A stretch of 64,000 bases of DNA from an uncultured Hyphomicrobiales bacterium (GTDB lineage: Bacteria; Pseudomonadota; Alphaproteobacteria; Rhizobiales; Beijerinckiaceae): the NCBI GenBank assembly GCA_903847605.1, contig CAINED010000076.1, positions 1 through 64,000 of the forward strand, given 5' to 3'. This document shows, piece by piece, positions 45,180 to 52,944 of this stretch (its first letter is position 1; every line of letters starts with the position of its first letter). Below the pieces are notes generated by a model that did not search any database, was not told the DNA's origin, and was given only the letters and a program-made list of their open reading frames with translations. The position numbers and the translations under genes are program-made.

Positions 45180-46421
45180 TCAGGCTTTCAGATTGCCGAA
45201 GCGCTCGAGATTCTTTTTCTGCGCCTCGTTGCGCGGCGGCAGGCCGAGAACGCGTGCAGCATTGCCGCCGAGGATGTTGTGCCTGGCCTTTTCGGTGACG
45301 AAGGGAAGATCCCAGATCGTCGAGGGCAGATCGAAATCCCAATGCGGATAGTCGGACGCATACATGAGCTGCGTCTCCGCGTTGATCATGCGGAACGTGT
45401 CTTCCAGCGCGCCCATGTCCTGAATTTCCATCGGTTGCGTCGAGTAATACATGTCGCGCATATAGTCGGACGGCTTCTTCTTCAGCAGCGGGCATTCCGA
45501 GGGACGCAGCATGTATTCGTGATCGATGCGCTGCATCACGAAGGGCACCCAGGCGAGGCCCGCCTCGATCCAGATCACCGGCAGCTTGGGGAAGCGCTCG
45601 CCCATGCCGTTCACGACCCAGTTGGTGCAGTGAAGGATATTGTACCAGGAGAAGCCCAGCGCATGCGCCGCGATGAAGCGGTTGCAGCTCTGGAACTGCT
45701 TGTCCGTCCAGTTGAAGCCGGAATGGAAGGAGAGCGCGAGGCCGCGCTCCTCGATCGCGCGATAGACCTTCATCAGGCGGTTGTCGTGCACTGGCAAATT
45801 CGGACGCACGGCTGTGATCATGAAGCCGCGCACGCCCTTGCGGTCGCCGAATGTTTCGACCTGTTTCAGCGCGCCTTCGGGATCGGACATCGGTAGGCCG
45901 AGCATGGTGAAGAAGCGGCCATTGCTCTCGGGAATGACCTTTTCCGTGACCCAGCGGTTGTAGGCCCAGGTCAGTTCGTATTCCATCTCGACCTGCGGAT
46001 GCGAACCGATGTTGAGCATGCCGGTCGGGAAGAGGCAGGAATAATCGACGCCCATGGCGTCCATCCAGCGATGGCCGATCTCGATGTCGCGTTGATAACC
46101 CTTGCCGGCCTGCTCGCTGTCGCGCAGCGGATAGCGCGTCACGCGCCCGCCGATGTCCTGAAAGCCGAAGACCGACGGCGCAACGCTGCCGCGTCCACCC
46201 TTGGCGCGGCTGGCCAGCGCGAGCTGCTTGAAGACTTCGTTGTCCATATAGGGCAGGATTTCGCCGAAGTGCTCGTTCTCGTAGTGATGCGCATCGACAT
46301 CGACGATCATCACGTCCTCGAACTTGCGCTCCTTCGCCTGCCGTGAGGCATGGGCGAGAAGCTTCGACGTGTTGAGCTCCTCGACGCTCACACGCCGGCC
46401 ATGATTGGCGATCAGATCCAT
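45180..46421 (-). CDS. Amidohydrolase family 2 protein
   Basis: 413-residue metal-dependent TIM-barrel hydrolase/decarboxylase. The N-terminal metal site is MIVDVDAHHYENEHFG; further histidines lie in LSFHSGFNW and ILHCTNWV, and the late acidic residue in YASDYPHWDFDLP. The family includes ACMSD-like decarboxylases and lactonases of aromatic degradation. It is about two-thirds identical by eye to the next upstream gene (46623-47870), from which palindromic repeats separate it. GGGAGG precedes the ATG. The exact substrate is unknown. Confidence 0.88.
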   Translation of the reverse strand: MDLIANHGRRVSVEELNTSKLLAHASRQAKERKFEDVMIVDVDAHHYENEHFGEILPYMDNEVFKQLALASRAKGGRGSVAPSVFGFQDIGGRVTRYPLRDSEQAGKGYQRDIEIGHRWMDAMGVDYSCLFPTGMLNIGSHPQVEMEYELTWAYNRWVTEKVIPESNGRFFTMLGLPMSDPEGALKQVETFGDRKGVRGFMITAVRPNLPVHDNRLMKVYRAIEERGLALSFHSGFNWTDKQFQSCNRFIAAHALGFSWYNILHCTNWVVNGMGERFPKLPVIWIEAGLAWVPFVMQRIDHEYMLRPSECPLLKKKPSDYMRDMYYSTQPMEIQDMGALEDTFRMINAETQLMYASDYPHWDFDLPSTIWDLPFVTEKARHNILGGNAARVLGLPPRNEAQKKNLERFGNLKA

Positions 46422-46474
46422 AAAACCCTCCCCGGGGCGATATTCGTTGGTTTCACCGTGCCATAAATGAAAAT

Positions 46475-46617
46475 GGCCGGCAATGCCGGCCAGGAAGAAG
46501 TTTCCTCATCCTGAGGAGCCACCGCAGGTGGCGTCTCGAAGGACGAGGAAACTTTTTTGTTTATTGCCCTCGTGGTTCGAGACGCAGCGCTACGCACTGC
46601 TCCTCACCATGAGGGCA
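46475..46617. repeat. Cluster of three hairpins including two CTGAGGAGC/GCGTCTCGAA elements
   Basis: Between the two amidohydrolase genes: (a) GGCCGG-CAATG-CCGGCC at 46475-46491; (b) AAGTTTCCTC (46498) paired with GAGGAAACTT (ending 46554) around CTGAGGAGC...GCGTCTCGAA, followed by six T on the plus strand; (c) TGCCCTC (46565) paired with GAGGGCA (ending 46617), the same core in opposite orientation. The outer arms differ between copies while the core is shared, so the elements appear adapted to form strong stems. They could attenuate transcription between the two paralogues. Confidence 0.7.
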
Positions 46618-46622
46618 TTCCC

Positions 46623-47870
46623 TCAGCACTCGACGTAATTGCCGTGCTTGATGAGGTTCGCCTTCTGCTTTTCGTTGCGCGGCGGCAGTTTGAAGAGCTT
46701 GTGCGCCGTGCCGCCGAGAATGTTGTGAACCGCCTTTTCCGATACGAACGGAAGATCCGAGATCGTCGAGGGCAGGTCGAAATCCCAGTGCGGATAGTCG
46801 GAGGCGTAGAGGAGCTGCGTATCCGCCTTGATCATGCGGAAGGTGGTCTCCAGCGCTTCCATGTCCTGGATTTCCATCGGCTGCGACGAATAGAACATGT
46901 CGCGCATATAATCCGACGGCTTCTTCTTCAGGATCGGGCATTCCGACGGGCGCAGCATGTATTCGTGATCAAGGCGCTGCATCAGGAAGGGAATCCAGGC
47001 GAGGCCTGCTTCGATCCACAGCACCGGCATTTTCGGGAAGCGCTCGCCCATGCCGTTCACCACCCAGTTGGTGCAGTGAAGGATGTTGTACCAGGAAAAG
47101 CCCAGCGCATGGGCGGAGATGAAGCGGTTGCAGCTCTGGAAGGTCGAGGAACCCCAGTGCGGGCCGGAGTGGAAGGCGAGGACTTTGCCGCGCTCCTGAA
47201 TGGCCGCATAGGTCTTCATGTGACGGTTGTCGTGCACCTGCAGATTGTCGCGCACCGAGGTAACCATGAAGCCGCCGACGCCCGGGCGATCGCCGAAATG
47301 CTCGACCATGCGCAGCGAGCCCTCGGGATCGCCGAAGGGCAGGCAGAGCATGGTGTAGAAACGCCCACCCGATTCCGGCAGAACCTTCTCCGTCACCCAG
47401 CGCGCATAGGCCCAGCAGAGTTCGAATTCCATTTCCTTCTGCGGATGCAAGCCGATATTCAGCATCCCCGTCGGGAAGAGGCAGGAATAATCGACTGACA
47501 TCGCGTCCATCCAGCGCATGCCGAGCTGCACGTCGCGCTTGGCGCCGGACTGGTCGGTCTTTTCGGACGAACGCAGCGGATAGCGCGTCACGCGGCCGCC
47601 CATGTCCTGATAGCCGAAGCCCGACGGCGCGACACTGCCGCGTCCGCCCTTGGCGCGGCTCGCCAGCGCGAGCTGCTTGAACACTTCGTTTTCCATGTAG
47701 GGCAGGATGTCGCCGAAATGCTCGTTCTCGTAGTGGTGCGCGTCGCAATCGACGATCAGCACTTCATCGAACTTGCGGTCGCGCGACTGCTTGTCGGCAT
47801 GCGCCAGCAAACGCGACGTATTCAGTTCCTCGACCGTTACGCGACGGCCACGATCAGCAATAAGATCCAT
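46623..47870 (-). CDS. Amidohydrolase family 2 protein (paralogue)
   Basis: 415 residues, tandem paralogue of the preceding entry: LIVDCDAHHYENEHFGDIL, LAFHSGPHW, YNILHCTNWVVNGMG and YASDYPHWDFDLPSTI are shared, so metal ligands are intact in both. Differences cluster around the segment after SFHSG (GPHWGSSTF against GFNWTDKQF), close to the active site, so the two may accept different substrates or form a hetero-oligomer. Likely cotranscribed with the Rieske ferredoxin upstream unless the palindrome at 47925-47972 stops transcription. Confidence 0.88.
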   Translation of the reverse strand: MDLIADRGRRVTVEELNTSRLLAHADKQSRDRKFDEVLIVDCDAHHYENEHFGDILPYMENEVFKQLALASRAKGGRGSVAPSGFGYQDMGGRVTRYPLRSSEKTDQSGAKRDVQLGMRWMDAMSVDYSCLFPTGMLNIGLHPQKEMEFELCWAYARWVTEKVLPESGGRFYTMLCLPFGDPEGSLRMVEHFGDRPGVGGFMVTSVRDNLQVHDNRHMKTYAAIQERGKVLAFHSGPHWGSSTFQSCNRFISAHALGFSWYNILHCTNWVVNGMGERFPKMPVLWIEAGLAWIPFLMQRLDHEYMLRPSECPILKKKPSDYMRDMFYSSQPMEIQDMEALETTFRMIKADTQLLYASDYPHWDFDLPSTISDLPFVSEKAVHNILGGTAHKLFKLPPRNEKQKANLIKHGNYVEC

Positions 47871-47924
47871 GTCGGTCTCCCCTTAGCCTGTTGTCTCGAA
47901 AGTCCGGCGTTGGACTCTACGCTG

Positions 47925-47972
47925 GAGCGTGTTCTTGGCGGAAAAGTCATGCAACTTTTCCGGAACACGCTC
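47925..47972. repeat. Dispersed palindrome, GAGCGTGTTC/GAAAAGT type (copy 2)
   Basis: GAGCGTGTTC pairs with GAACACGCTC and the inner GGAAAAGT with ACTTTTCC, a long nearly perfect hairpin. It lies right after the TAG of the hypothetical gene at 47972 (minus strand), so it could end that transcript. Related in plan to the element at 11672-11721. Confidence 0.7.
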
Positions 47973-48568
47973 TATCTGCCGGACCAGCTTTGCCACATTC
48001 CCAGTTCGAAAACCTGCAGGTCCACGGCTCGCAAAAGCGCGCCGCAGACGATCATCACATCGGTGCCTGTCACCGCGCCGCGTCCCGAAAGCACGGGGTA
48101 GCGCATGTCGGCTTCGTCCTGCGCCGAATAAATCTTGCAAAGCGCCGCCATCAGCGCCTGCATGGCGTGGGGCTGCAGCGCATCGAGCTTGCCGTCCGCG
48201 AGGGTGGCTTCAAGCTCTTTTGCCAGCGCCAGCGCGCGCTCCGATTCCGGCGTCACGGGAATTGAAGCCGCGCCCGAGATCCGGCGCAGCACTTCAACCT
48301 TCGGGGCGGCGGCCGGGGTTTCGGCTTTTGGGGCTTTCGCGGCCTTGGCGGACTTTGCCGCTTCTGGCCCCTTGCGTGCCGCCGACTTTTCCGCCGCCTT
48401 CGAGCCGGGCTTGATGCCCTGCACCATCGCCTTCAGGAAGGCGGCCTTTTCGGCGCGGGTGGGCTCGACCGCGGCTTCCGCCTTGCGGGCGGATTTCGCC
48501 GCAGCCGGCTTTTTCAGGGCCGGCCTGGCCGTCGCGGATTTCGAGGTCTGCGTCTTAGGCGACGACAT
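47972..48568 (-). CDS. Hypothetical protein with Ala/Lys-rich N-terminal half
   Basis: 198 residues. Residues 1-95 are low-complexity Ala/Lys/Pro (ARPALKKPAAAKSARKAE), like histone-H1-type or linker tails; the C-terminal ~100 residues look folded (SERALALAKELEATLADGKL, MQALMAALCKIYSAQDEAD, GTDVMIVCGALLRAVDLQVF). No known domain recognised. The start overlaps the Rieske ferredoxin stop by 14 bases, so the two are coupled, and the folded domain may be a partner of that ferredoxin's oxygenase pathway. Function unknown. Confidence 0.7.
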   Translation of the reverse strand: MSSPKTQTSKSATARPALKKPAAAKSARKAEAAVEPTRAEKAAFLKAMVQGIKPGSKAAEKSAARKGPEAAKSAKAAKAPKAETPAAAPKVEVLRRISGAASIPVTPESERALALAKELEATLADGKLDALQPHAMQALMAALCKIYSAQDEADMRYPVLSGRGAVTGTDVMIVCGALLRAVDLQVFELGMWQSWSGR

Positions 48569-48920
48569 AAACCTCGTCTCCCTTCTGGACGACGTTGTAT
48601 TTCTTAAGCTTCAGGCGGCGGTCCGCGACCTGCTCGCCGGAGAACATGTCGTATTCGTAGCCGTGCCACGGGCAGACGAAATGCATCGAGTTTTCATCGA
48701 AGTAGAGGCCGACCGAGGTCTTGTCGTCGCGCAGCTTCTCCTTCACGCCGGCGATGGTCAGACCTTCGCAGGCCGGGCCGCCCTGATGCAGGCAGAAGTT
48801 TGAATAGGCGTAGTACTTGCCCTCGTGTTTGAAGATGCCGATCTCGTCCTCGCCGACGCGGATGATCTGGCGGTCACCGTTCTGAAATTCCGAAGCTTTT
48901 GCGACGAACTGCTCTGCCAT
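48555..48920 (-). CDS. Rieske [2Fe-2S] ferredoxin
   Basis: 121 residues. Cluster ligands C-x-H in SNFCLHQGGPACEG and C-x2-H in HFVCPWHGYEYDMF, the canonical CPWHG form. No signal peptide or membrane segment, so a cytosolic electron carrier as used by Rieske oxygenases. The ATG at 48920 was chosen because MAEQFVAKASEF begins the fold; the longer reading adds 16 residues with no homology. It heads a unit with the Ala/Lys-rich hypothetical protein. No terminal oxygenase or reductase is seen in the window. Confidence 0.9.
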   Translation of the reverse strand: MAEQFVAKASEFQNGDRQIIRVGEDEIGIFKHEGKYYAYSNFCLHQGGPACEGLTIAGVKEKLRDDKTSVGLYFDENSMHFVCPWHGYEYDMFSGEQVADRRLKLKKYNVVQKGDEVYVVA

Positions 48921-49038
48921 GGCAGCCTTTCCTCCCGTTTCGGGCCATTTTTCACCCCGGACCGGCATGCGGCGGGGACTTTTTGCCCAAGGTCAAATTC
49001 GACAGGGCAGTGATAGGCGGCGACCCGACTTTTGTCCA

Positions 49039-49074
49039 AAACATTTTCTTTTGGGAAGAGCAAAGAAAATGTTT
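49039..49074. repeat. A/T-rich perfect 13-bp inverted repeat
   Basis: AAACATTTTCTTT pairs perfectly with AAAGAAAATGTTT around a 10-base spacer, in the 193-base gap between the HSL esterase stop and the Rieske ferredoxin start. Strikingly A/T-rich for this genome. It could be a terminator stem for the esterase unit or a regulator-binding dyad upstream of the ferredoxin gene. Confidence 0.6.
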
Positions 49075-49113
49075 GATCTATGGTGTTTTCTAACCGCCGA
49101 AGCGGAGGCTTCG

Positions 49114-50136
49114 CTACCCCACCACGCCCTCATAAAACCCCTTCACCAGATCGTAAGCCCGTCGCGCTTCGCTCAAGCGCTGGGTGATCTGCATGAAGCC
49201 GTGATGGACGCCCTCGTGCACGTTCACGTCGTAGCGCACGCCGACCTCGTCGAGACGGCGCGCGATATTGACGGTGTCGCACAAGAGCGGATCGAGACCG
49301 GCGGCGCAGAGATAGAGCGGGGGCAGGCGCGCGAGCATGGCTTCGGGCGCTTTGAGAGGCGAGATGAGGGCGTCTTCACGCAATGAGTCCGGGCCCGAGC
49401 CGCCCGGCGCGTACCAGTCGATGAATTTTTCCATGCCGATGCGCGCAAGGCCATAGCCCTCGCCGAAACGCTCGTAGGAGGGCGTATCGGTTTCGCTGCC
49501 ATAGACGCCGTAGAACAGCATGCCGGCGTCCGGCGCGCGGCGATGGCCGCGCTGTTCGTGCATGATCGTCGCGAGCGCGAGATTGGCCCCGGCGCTGTCG
49601 CCGGAGACTGTCAGCGGCCCGTCGAATTCCTGCTTCGCCTGCGCCTGCTGCACGACCCAGCGCCAGGCCGATACGCAATCCTCCAGCGGCGCGGGATAGG
49701 GGTGTTCGGGCGTCAGCCTGTATTCGACCGAGAGCACGCGCACTTTGAGCGCATTCGCCAGCGTGCGCGGGATGCGCGCATGGGTGTCGATGGAGCCGAA
49801 GGCCCAGCCGCCGCCATGCACATAGACGAGACATCCGGGCTGCGCGCCCTCCGGCGTCATCAGGTCGGCGGCGACGTCGGGCGCATTGTCGATCGCGCGG
49901 ATGGCGATGCGTTCGCAGCTTGAAAGCTCCGGCAGATCGCTGTTCCAGCGCCTGGCGCGCAGGCCGAAGACCTGCCGCTGCTCCGGCAATGTCATCTTCG
50001 ACTGGTCCGGCAGTTTTTTGTCTTCGGCGAGAATGAATTGCCAGACCGCTTCCATTTCCTCGGAGCGGCCCGATTGCGACGACAGCAGGCGATTGAGATC
50101 GATCTTCGTGACAGGCGATACGGTGGAGACGCTCAT
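49114..50136 (-). CDS. HSL-family alpha/beta hydrolase (esterase/lipase)
   Basis: 340 residues. Oxyanion-hole motif VYVHGGGWAFGS, nucleophile GDSAGANLAL, acidic residue in the LYLCAAGLDPL region and catalytic His in VHEGVHHGFMQ; this is the hormone-sensitive-lipase group (family IV). Cytosolic, no signal peptide. It would hydrolyse short acyl esters. The ATG at 50136 overlaps the TGA of the nitrilase-family gene (ATGA), so they are translated as a pair; the upstream in-frame reading is only a shadow of that gene. Confidence 0.92.
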   Translation of the reverse strand: MSVSTVSPVTKIDLNRLLSSQSGRSEEMEAVWQFILAEDKKLPDQSKMTLPEQRQVFGLRARRWNSDLPELSSCERIAIRAIDNAPDVAADLMTPEGAQPGCLVYVHGGGWAFGSIDTHARIPRTLANALKVRVLSVEYRLTPEHPYPAPLEDCVSAWRWVVQQAQAKQEFDGPLTVSGDSAGANLALATIMHEQRGHRRAPDAGMLFYGVYGSETDTPSYERFGEGYGLARIGMEKFIDWYAPGGSGPDSLREDALISPLKAPEAMLARLPPLYLCAAGLDPLLCDTVNIARRLDEVGVRYDVNVHEGVHHGFMQITQRLSEARRAYDLVKGFYEGVVG

Positions 50137-50954
50137 GTGAGTTTCACCTTGTGCTGCGCGACCGGGATCATGGCGCGCACTTTCTTCACCCTGCCAGGAT
50201 CGAGGCGTGCGGCAACGTAGCCTACGCCGTCCGACGCTTTCGCGACAACATGGCCCCAGGGGTCGGCGACAAGAGAGTGGCCGTATGTCGCACGCACCTC
50301 GTTGCCCTGTTGATGCGTGCCCGTCTGCCCGGCTGCGCACATATAGGTTTCCGTTTCGATGGCGCGCGCGCGGATCAGCACTTCCCAATGGTCCTTGCCC
50401 GTCTGCAGCGTAAAGGCGGACGGCAGCGCGATGACTTCCGCGCCGCGCGCGACGAGCGCCTGAAAGATTTCCGGAAAGCGCAGATCGTAGCAGATGGCGC
50501 AACCGACCGTGACGCCATCGCAATCGTAGGTCGCGACCGCATCGCCCGGACGATAGGCCTTGCTCTCGCGATATTCCTGGCCATCCGGCGTCACGATGTC
50601 GAACATGTGAATCTTGCGATAGCGCGCGATCTCCTCGCCCTCGCGATTGAAAACGACGGTGGTGTTGCCGAGCCGCTCCTCGCCGTCGAGCTTTTCGAGA
50701 ATTGAGCCGCCGTGAATATAGACGCCATGCTTTTTGGCGAGGTCGCGCATCATCGTCCATGCGGGACCATCGGGAAGTTTCTCGGCAGCCGCCTGCTTGT
50801 CGCGTAGCGAGCCGCCCATGAAGTCGTAAACCTCGGGCAGGCTGATCCAGTCCGGCTTTTCTTCCCTGACGGCCTGTTCGATGAGGCCGCGCGCCTGTTC
50901 GAGATTGGCCGCCTTGTCGGAACCGGAATTCATCTGGATGAGCGCGACTTTCAT
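50133..50954 (-). CDS. Carbon-nitrogen hydrolase (nitrilase superfamily, Nit2-like)
   Basis: 273 residues with the Glu-Lys-Cys triad: Glu in DWISLPEVYDFMG, Lys in YRKIHMFDIV, Cys in GCAICYDLRFPEI. The sequence resembles NIT1/NIT2 amidases, which hydrolyse deaminated glutathione or omega-amides of keto acids, rather than true nitrilases. Paired by ATGA overlap with the HSL esterase. In this catabolic region it could hydrolyse an amide intermediate. Confidence 0.9.
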   Translation of the reverse strand: MKVALIQMNSGSDKAANLEQARGLIEQAVREEKPDWISLPEVYDFMGGSLRDKQAAAEKLPDGPAWTMMRDLAKKHGVYIHGGSILEKLDGEERLGNTTVVFNREGEEIARYRKIHMFDIVTPDGQEYRESKAYRPGDAVATYDCDGVTVGCAICYDLRFPEIFQALVARGAEVIALPSAFTLQTGKDHWEVLIRARAIETETYMCAAGQTGTHQQGNEVRATYGHSLVADPWGHVVAKASDGVGYVAARLDPGRVKKVRAMIPVAQHKVKLT

Positions 50955-50975
50955 GGAATGCTCCGGTGTTTCGTT

Positions 50976-51062
50976 GTCATCCCGGCCGAGCGCAGCGAGA
51001 GCCGGGATCGCGTGGGATGAAAATCAATGCGTTCCTGGATCGCCTTCGGCGTCCGGAATGAC
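50976..51062. repeat. Dispersed repeat, GTCATCCCGG type (copy 3)
   Basis: Third copy, with left end GTCATCCCGG and right end CCGGAATGAC (one mismatch). Fills the gap between the VOC protein gene stop and the nitrilase-family gene start. Shares CGCAGCGAGAGCCGGGATCG and ATCGCCTTCGGCGTCCGG with the other copies. Confidence 0.75.
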
Positions 51063-51063
51063 G

Positions 51064-51657
51064 TTAACTCACTCGCACGCCGCTGTGCGCCTCGATCATG
51101 CTTGCGACATCCTTCGCATAATCGGCTGCAGGCTTGAAGCCGTGCTGCTGGCGGCACCAGGCTTCCGATTGCGCGCGAATTTCATCGGCGTTTCGCGACA
51201 GGTCCAGCGTTTCGACGCAGGGCTGGTCGATATACCAGGGCGAGTCGCAGAAGATTTCGATGCGGTTGCCCTCGGGGTCGCGGAAATACATCGACCAGGC
51301 GTTACCGTGGTTGGTGCCATAGAGATCGTGAACGCCCGGCTCGTCCTTCACGCGCACCCAGATCGCCTGCACATCCTCGAGCTTTTCGACGCGAAACGAC
51401 ATCTGGTTGATGATGTTGTAGGGCATGGTTTCCGGCCGCCCGCCGACCAGCACCATCTGGTGATGTTCGCGCGGGTTCCACGTCGTGAAGACGATGGGCA
51501 GCCCGCGCGCCACGCCGCGATCCGTCACGGTAAAGCCGAGCACGCGAGTATAAAAATCCTCCATGCGCGGCAGGTCGTTCACGTGAATGCCGAGATGCGA
51601 AAAGCTCAGCGGGATGCGGCTTGGACTCTCCTTCGCGGATTCGTTCTGCGCGCTCAT
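51064..51657 (-). CDS. VOC family protein (extradiol dioxygenase-like)
   Basis: 197 residues, one paired beta-alpha-beta3 unit. Metal ligands expected: His in LSFSHLGIHVNDL, His in PREHHQMVLV and a Glu in GNRIEIFCDSPWY. The length and the YDLYGTNHGNAWSMYF region suit a glyoxalase/bleomycin-resistance or small extradiol dioxygenase fold. It is 10 bases after an SDR gene's... neighbour on the same strand (SDR at 51668-52462 lies just upstream), indicating one operon. Substrate unknown; ring-cleavage is possible. Confidence 0.85.
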   Translation of the reverse strand: MSAQNESAKESPSRIPLSFSHLGIHVNDLPRMEDFYTRVLGFTVTDRGVARGLPIVFTTWNPREHHQMVLVGGRPETMPYNIINQMSFRVEKLEDVQAIWVRVKDEPGVHDLYGTNHGNAWSMYFRDPEGNRIEIFCDSPWYIDQPCVETLDLSRNADEIRAQSEAWCRQQHGFKPAADYAKDVASMIEAHSGVRVS

Positions 51658-51667
51658 GCTTCTCTCC

Positions 51668-52462
51668 TCAGGTGATGACGAGCGCCCCGCCGTCGATGGC
51701 GATCACCTGTCCGGTGATGAAACTCGCCGCATCCGACGCCAGCAGCGTCACGAGGCCCTTAAGTTCCTTCGGATCGGCGACGCGCTTCAAGGCCGTTCCC
51801 TGCGCCATGAAGTCGCGACGGGCCGGATCGGTGAACATGCGTCCGCCGGCGATATTCGTGAGGAAGGGGCCGGGCGCGATGCCGTTCACGCGGATATCGT
51901 ATTGCGCGAGTTCGGCCGCCGCGAGTTTCACGATCTGGATGACGGCCGCCTTGGTCGAAGAATAGGCATAGCCCGAGACGTTCGAGGTGCGCATGCCGGC
52001 GATGGAGGCTGTCGCGATGATGCGCCCGCTGCGCTGCGGCTTCATCACGGCGGCCGCGGCCTGCAAGGTCGCGAAGACGCCGGTGAGATTGACGTCGAGC
52101 ACGTTGCGCCAGACATCGAGATCGATGGTCTCGATCGCCCCGTCCGGCTGGCTGATCGGCGCGCCGCCGGTAATGCCGGCATTGGCGAACATCACGTCGA
52201 GCCTGCCCTGCCTGTCCGCATAGGCCTTCACGACCTGCTTGATTTTCGCGGGGTCGCGCACGTCGAGTTCGACGCCCTCGACCTGATTGCTCTGGCGGCG
52301 AAAATGATCGACGGCCTTGTCGAGATTGTTGGCGTCGACATCGGCGAGACAGACCGCGGCACCGCTTTCGACCATCGCTTCGGTCATTGCGAAGCCGAGG
52401 CCGCTGGCCGCGCCCGTTACGAAGGCGGAGCGTCCGGCGAGATCGAAGATTTCCTTGGTCAT
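51668..52462 (-). CDS. Short-chain dehydrogenase/reductase
   Basis: 264 residues, classical SDR: TGAASGLGFA cofactor motif, VMFANAGITGG, catalytic Ser in TASIAGM, YSSTK (Y-x3-K), and PGPFLTNIAG after the active site. Acidic residue after strand 2 (LADVDANN) suggests NAD+. Forms an operon with the VOC protein downstream. Probable alcohol dehydrogenase of the pathway; substrate undefined. Confidence 0.92.
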   Translation of the reverse strand: MTKEIFDLAGRSAFVTGAASGLGFAMTEAMVESGAAVCLADVDANNLDKAVDHFRRQSNQVEGVELDVRDPAKIKQVVKAYADRQGRLDVMFANAGITGGAPISQPDGAIETIDLDVWRNVLDVNLTGVFATLQAAAAVMKPQRSGRIIATASIAGMRTSNVSGYAYSSTKAAVIQIVKLAAAELAQYDIRVNGIAPGPFLTNIAGGRMFTDPARRDFMAQGTALKRVADPKELKGLVTLLASDAASFITGQVIAIDGGALVIT

Positions 52463-52495
52463 GGATGGCGTTTCCGTTGGGTTGTTTCTTGCGTT

Positions 52496-52900
52496 TTACA
52501 ATTTGGATGGAAAGCGCTCGAAAGCAGGCAGCTCATGGGCGCTTTTCATCCATGAGATGCGCTCCGCGACCTGGATGTGAATGCGGGCGGGAACGGCTTC
52601 GGGATCGTCATAGGTCGCGCTCTGCACGTCGATGATGCCGGGCAGGATTTTGTCGTTGACGTAGAAAAGGCCAGTGCCGCAATCGCCGCAGAAGAGGCGT
52701 CTTCCATCTGGCGAAGATTCATAGGTCTTCGGCGCGCCTTGAACGACCGTGACGGCTTCCTTCGGATACATGGTCCAGCCGACCATCGGCGCGCCCGCAT
52801 GACGCCGGCAATCCGTGCAATGGCACAGCGCATGCGTCATCGCCTCGCCTTCCACCTTGTATCTGATCTTGCCGCAATGGCAGCCGCCCATGATCGTCAT
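52496..52900 (-). CDS. GFA family (glutathione-dependent formaldehyde-activating-like) protein
   Basis: 134 residues with the zinc-binding Cys pattern of the GFA/CENP-V fold: GGCHCGKIRY, ALCHCTDCRRHAG and LFCGDCGTGLFY. The true glutathione-dependent activity applies to few members; most are uncharacterised zinc proteins. The ATG at 52900 starts MTIMGGCHC; a longer reading overlaps the upstream SDR. Same-strand neighbours on both sides. Confidence 0.9.
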   Translation of the reverse strand: MTIMGGCHCGKIRYKVEGEAMTHALCHCTDCRRHAGAPMVGWTMYPKEAVTVVQGAPKTYESSPDGRRLFCGDCGTGLFYVNDKILPGIIDVQSATYDDPEAVPARIHIQVAERISWMKSAHELPAFERFPSKL

Positions 52901-52944
52901 CTTGAAATCCCTGTGTTGCGTCGGCTCAGTATGACGACGCGCCG

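Noticed and set aside
46475-46617. CRISPR-like repeats near 46.5 kb and 62.9 kb
   Set aside because: They are palindromic elements in opposed pairs, not regularly spaced direct repeats with spacers.
50137-50760. N-terminal extension of the HSL esterase to 548 residues
   Set aside because: The extra part is an alternative-frame translation of the nitrilase-family gene; the esterase starts at the ATGA overlap.
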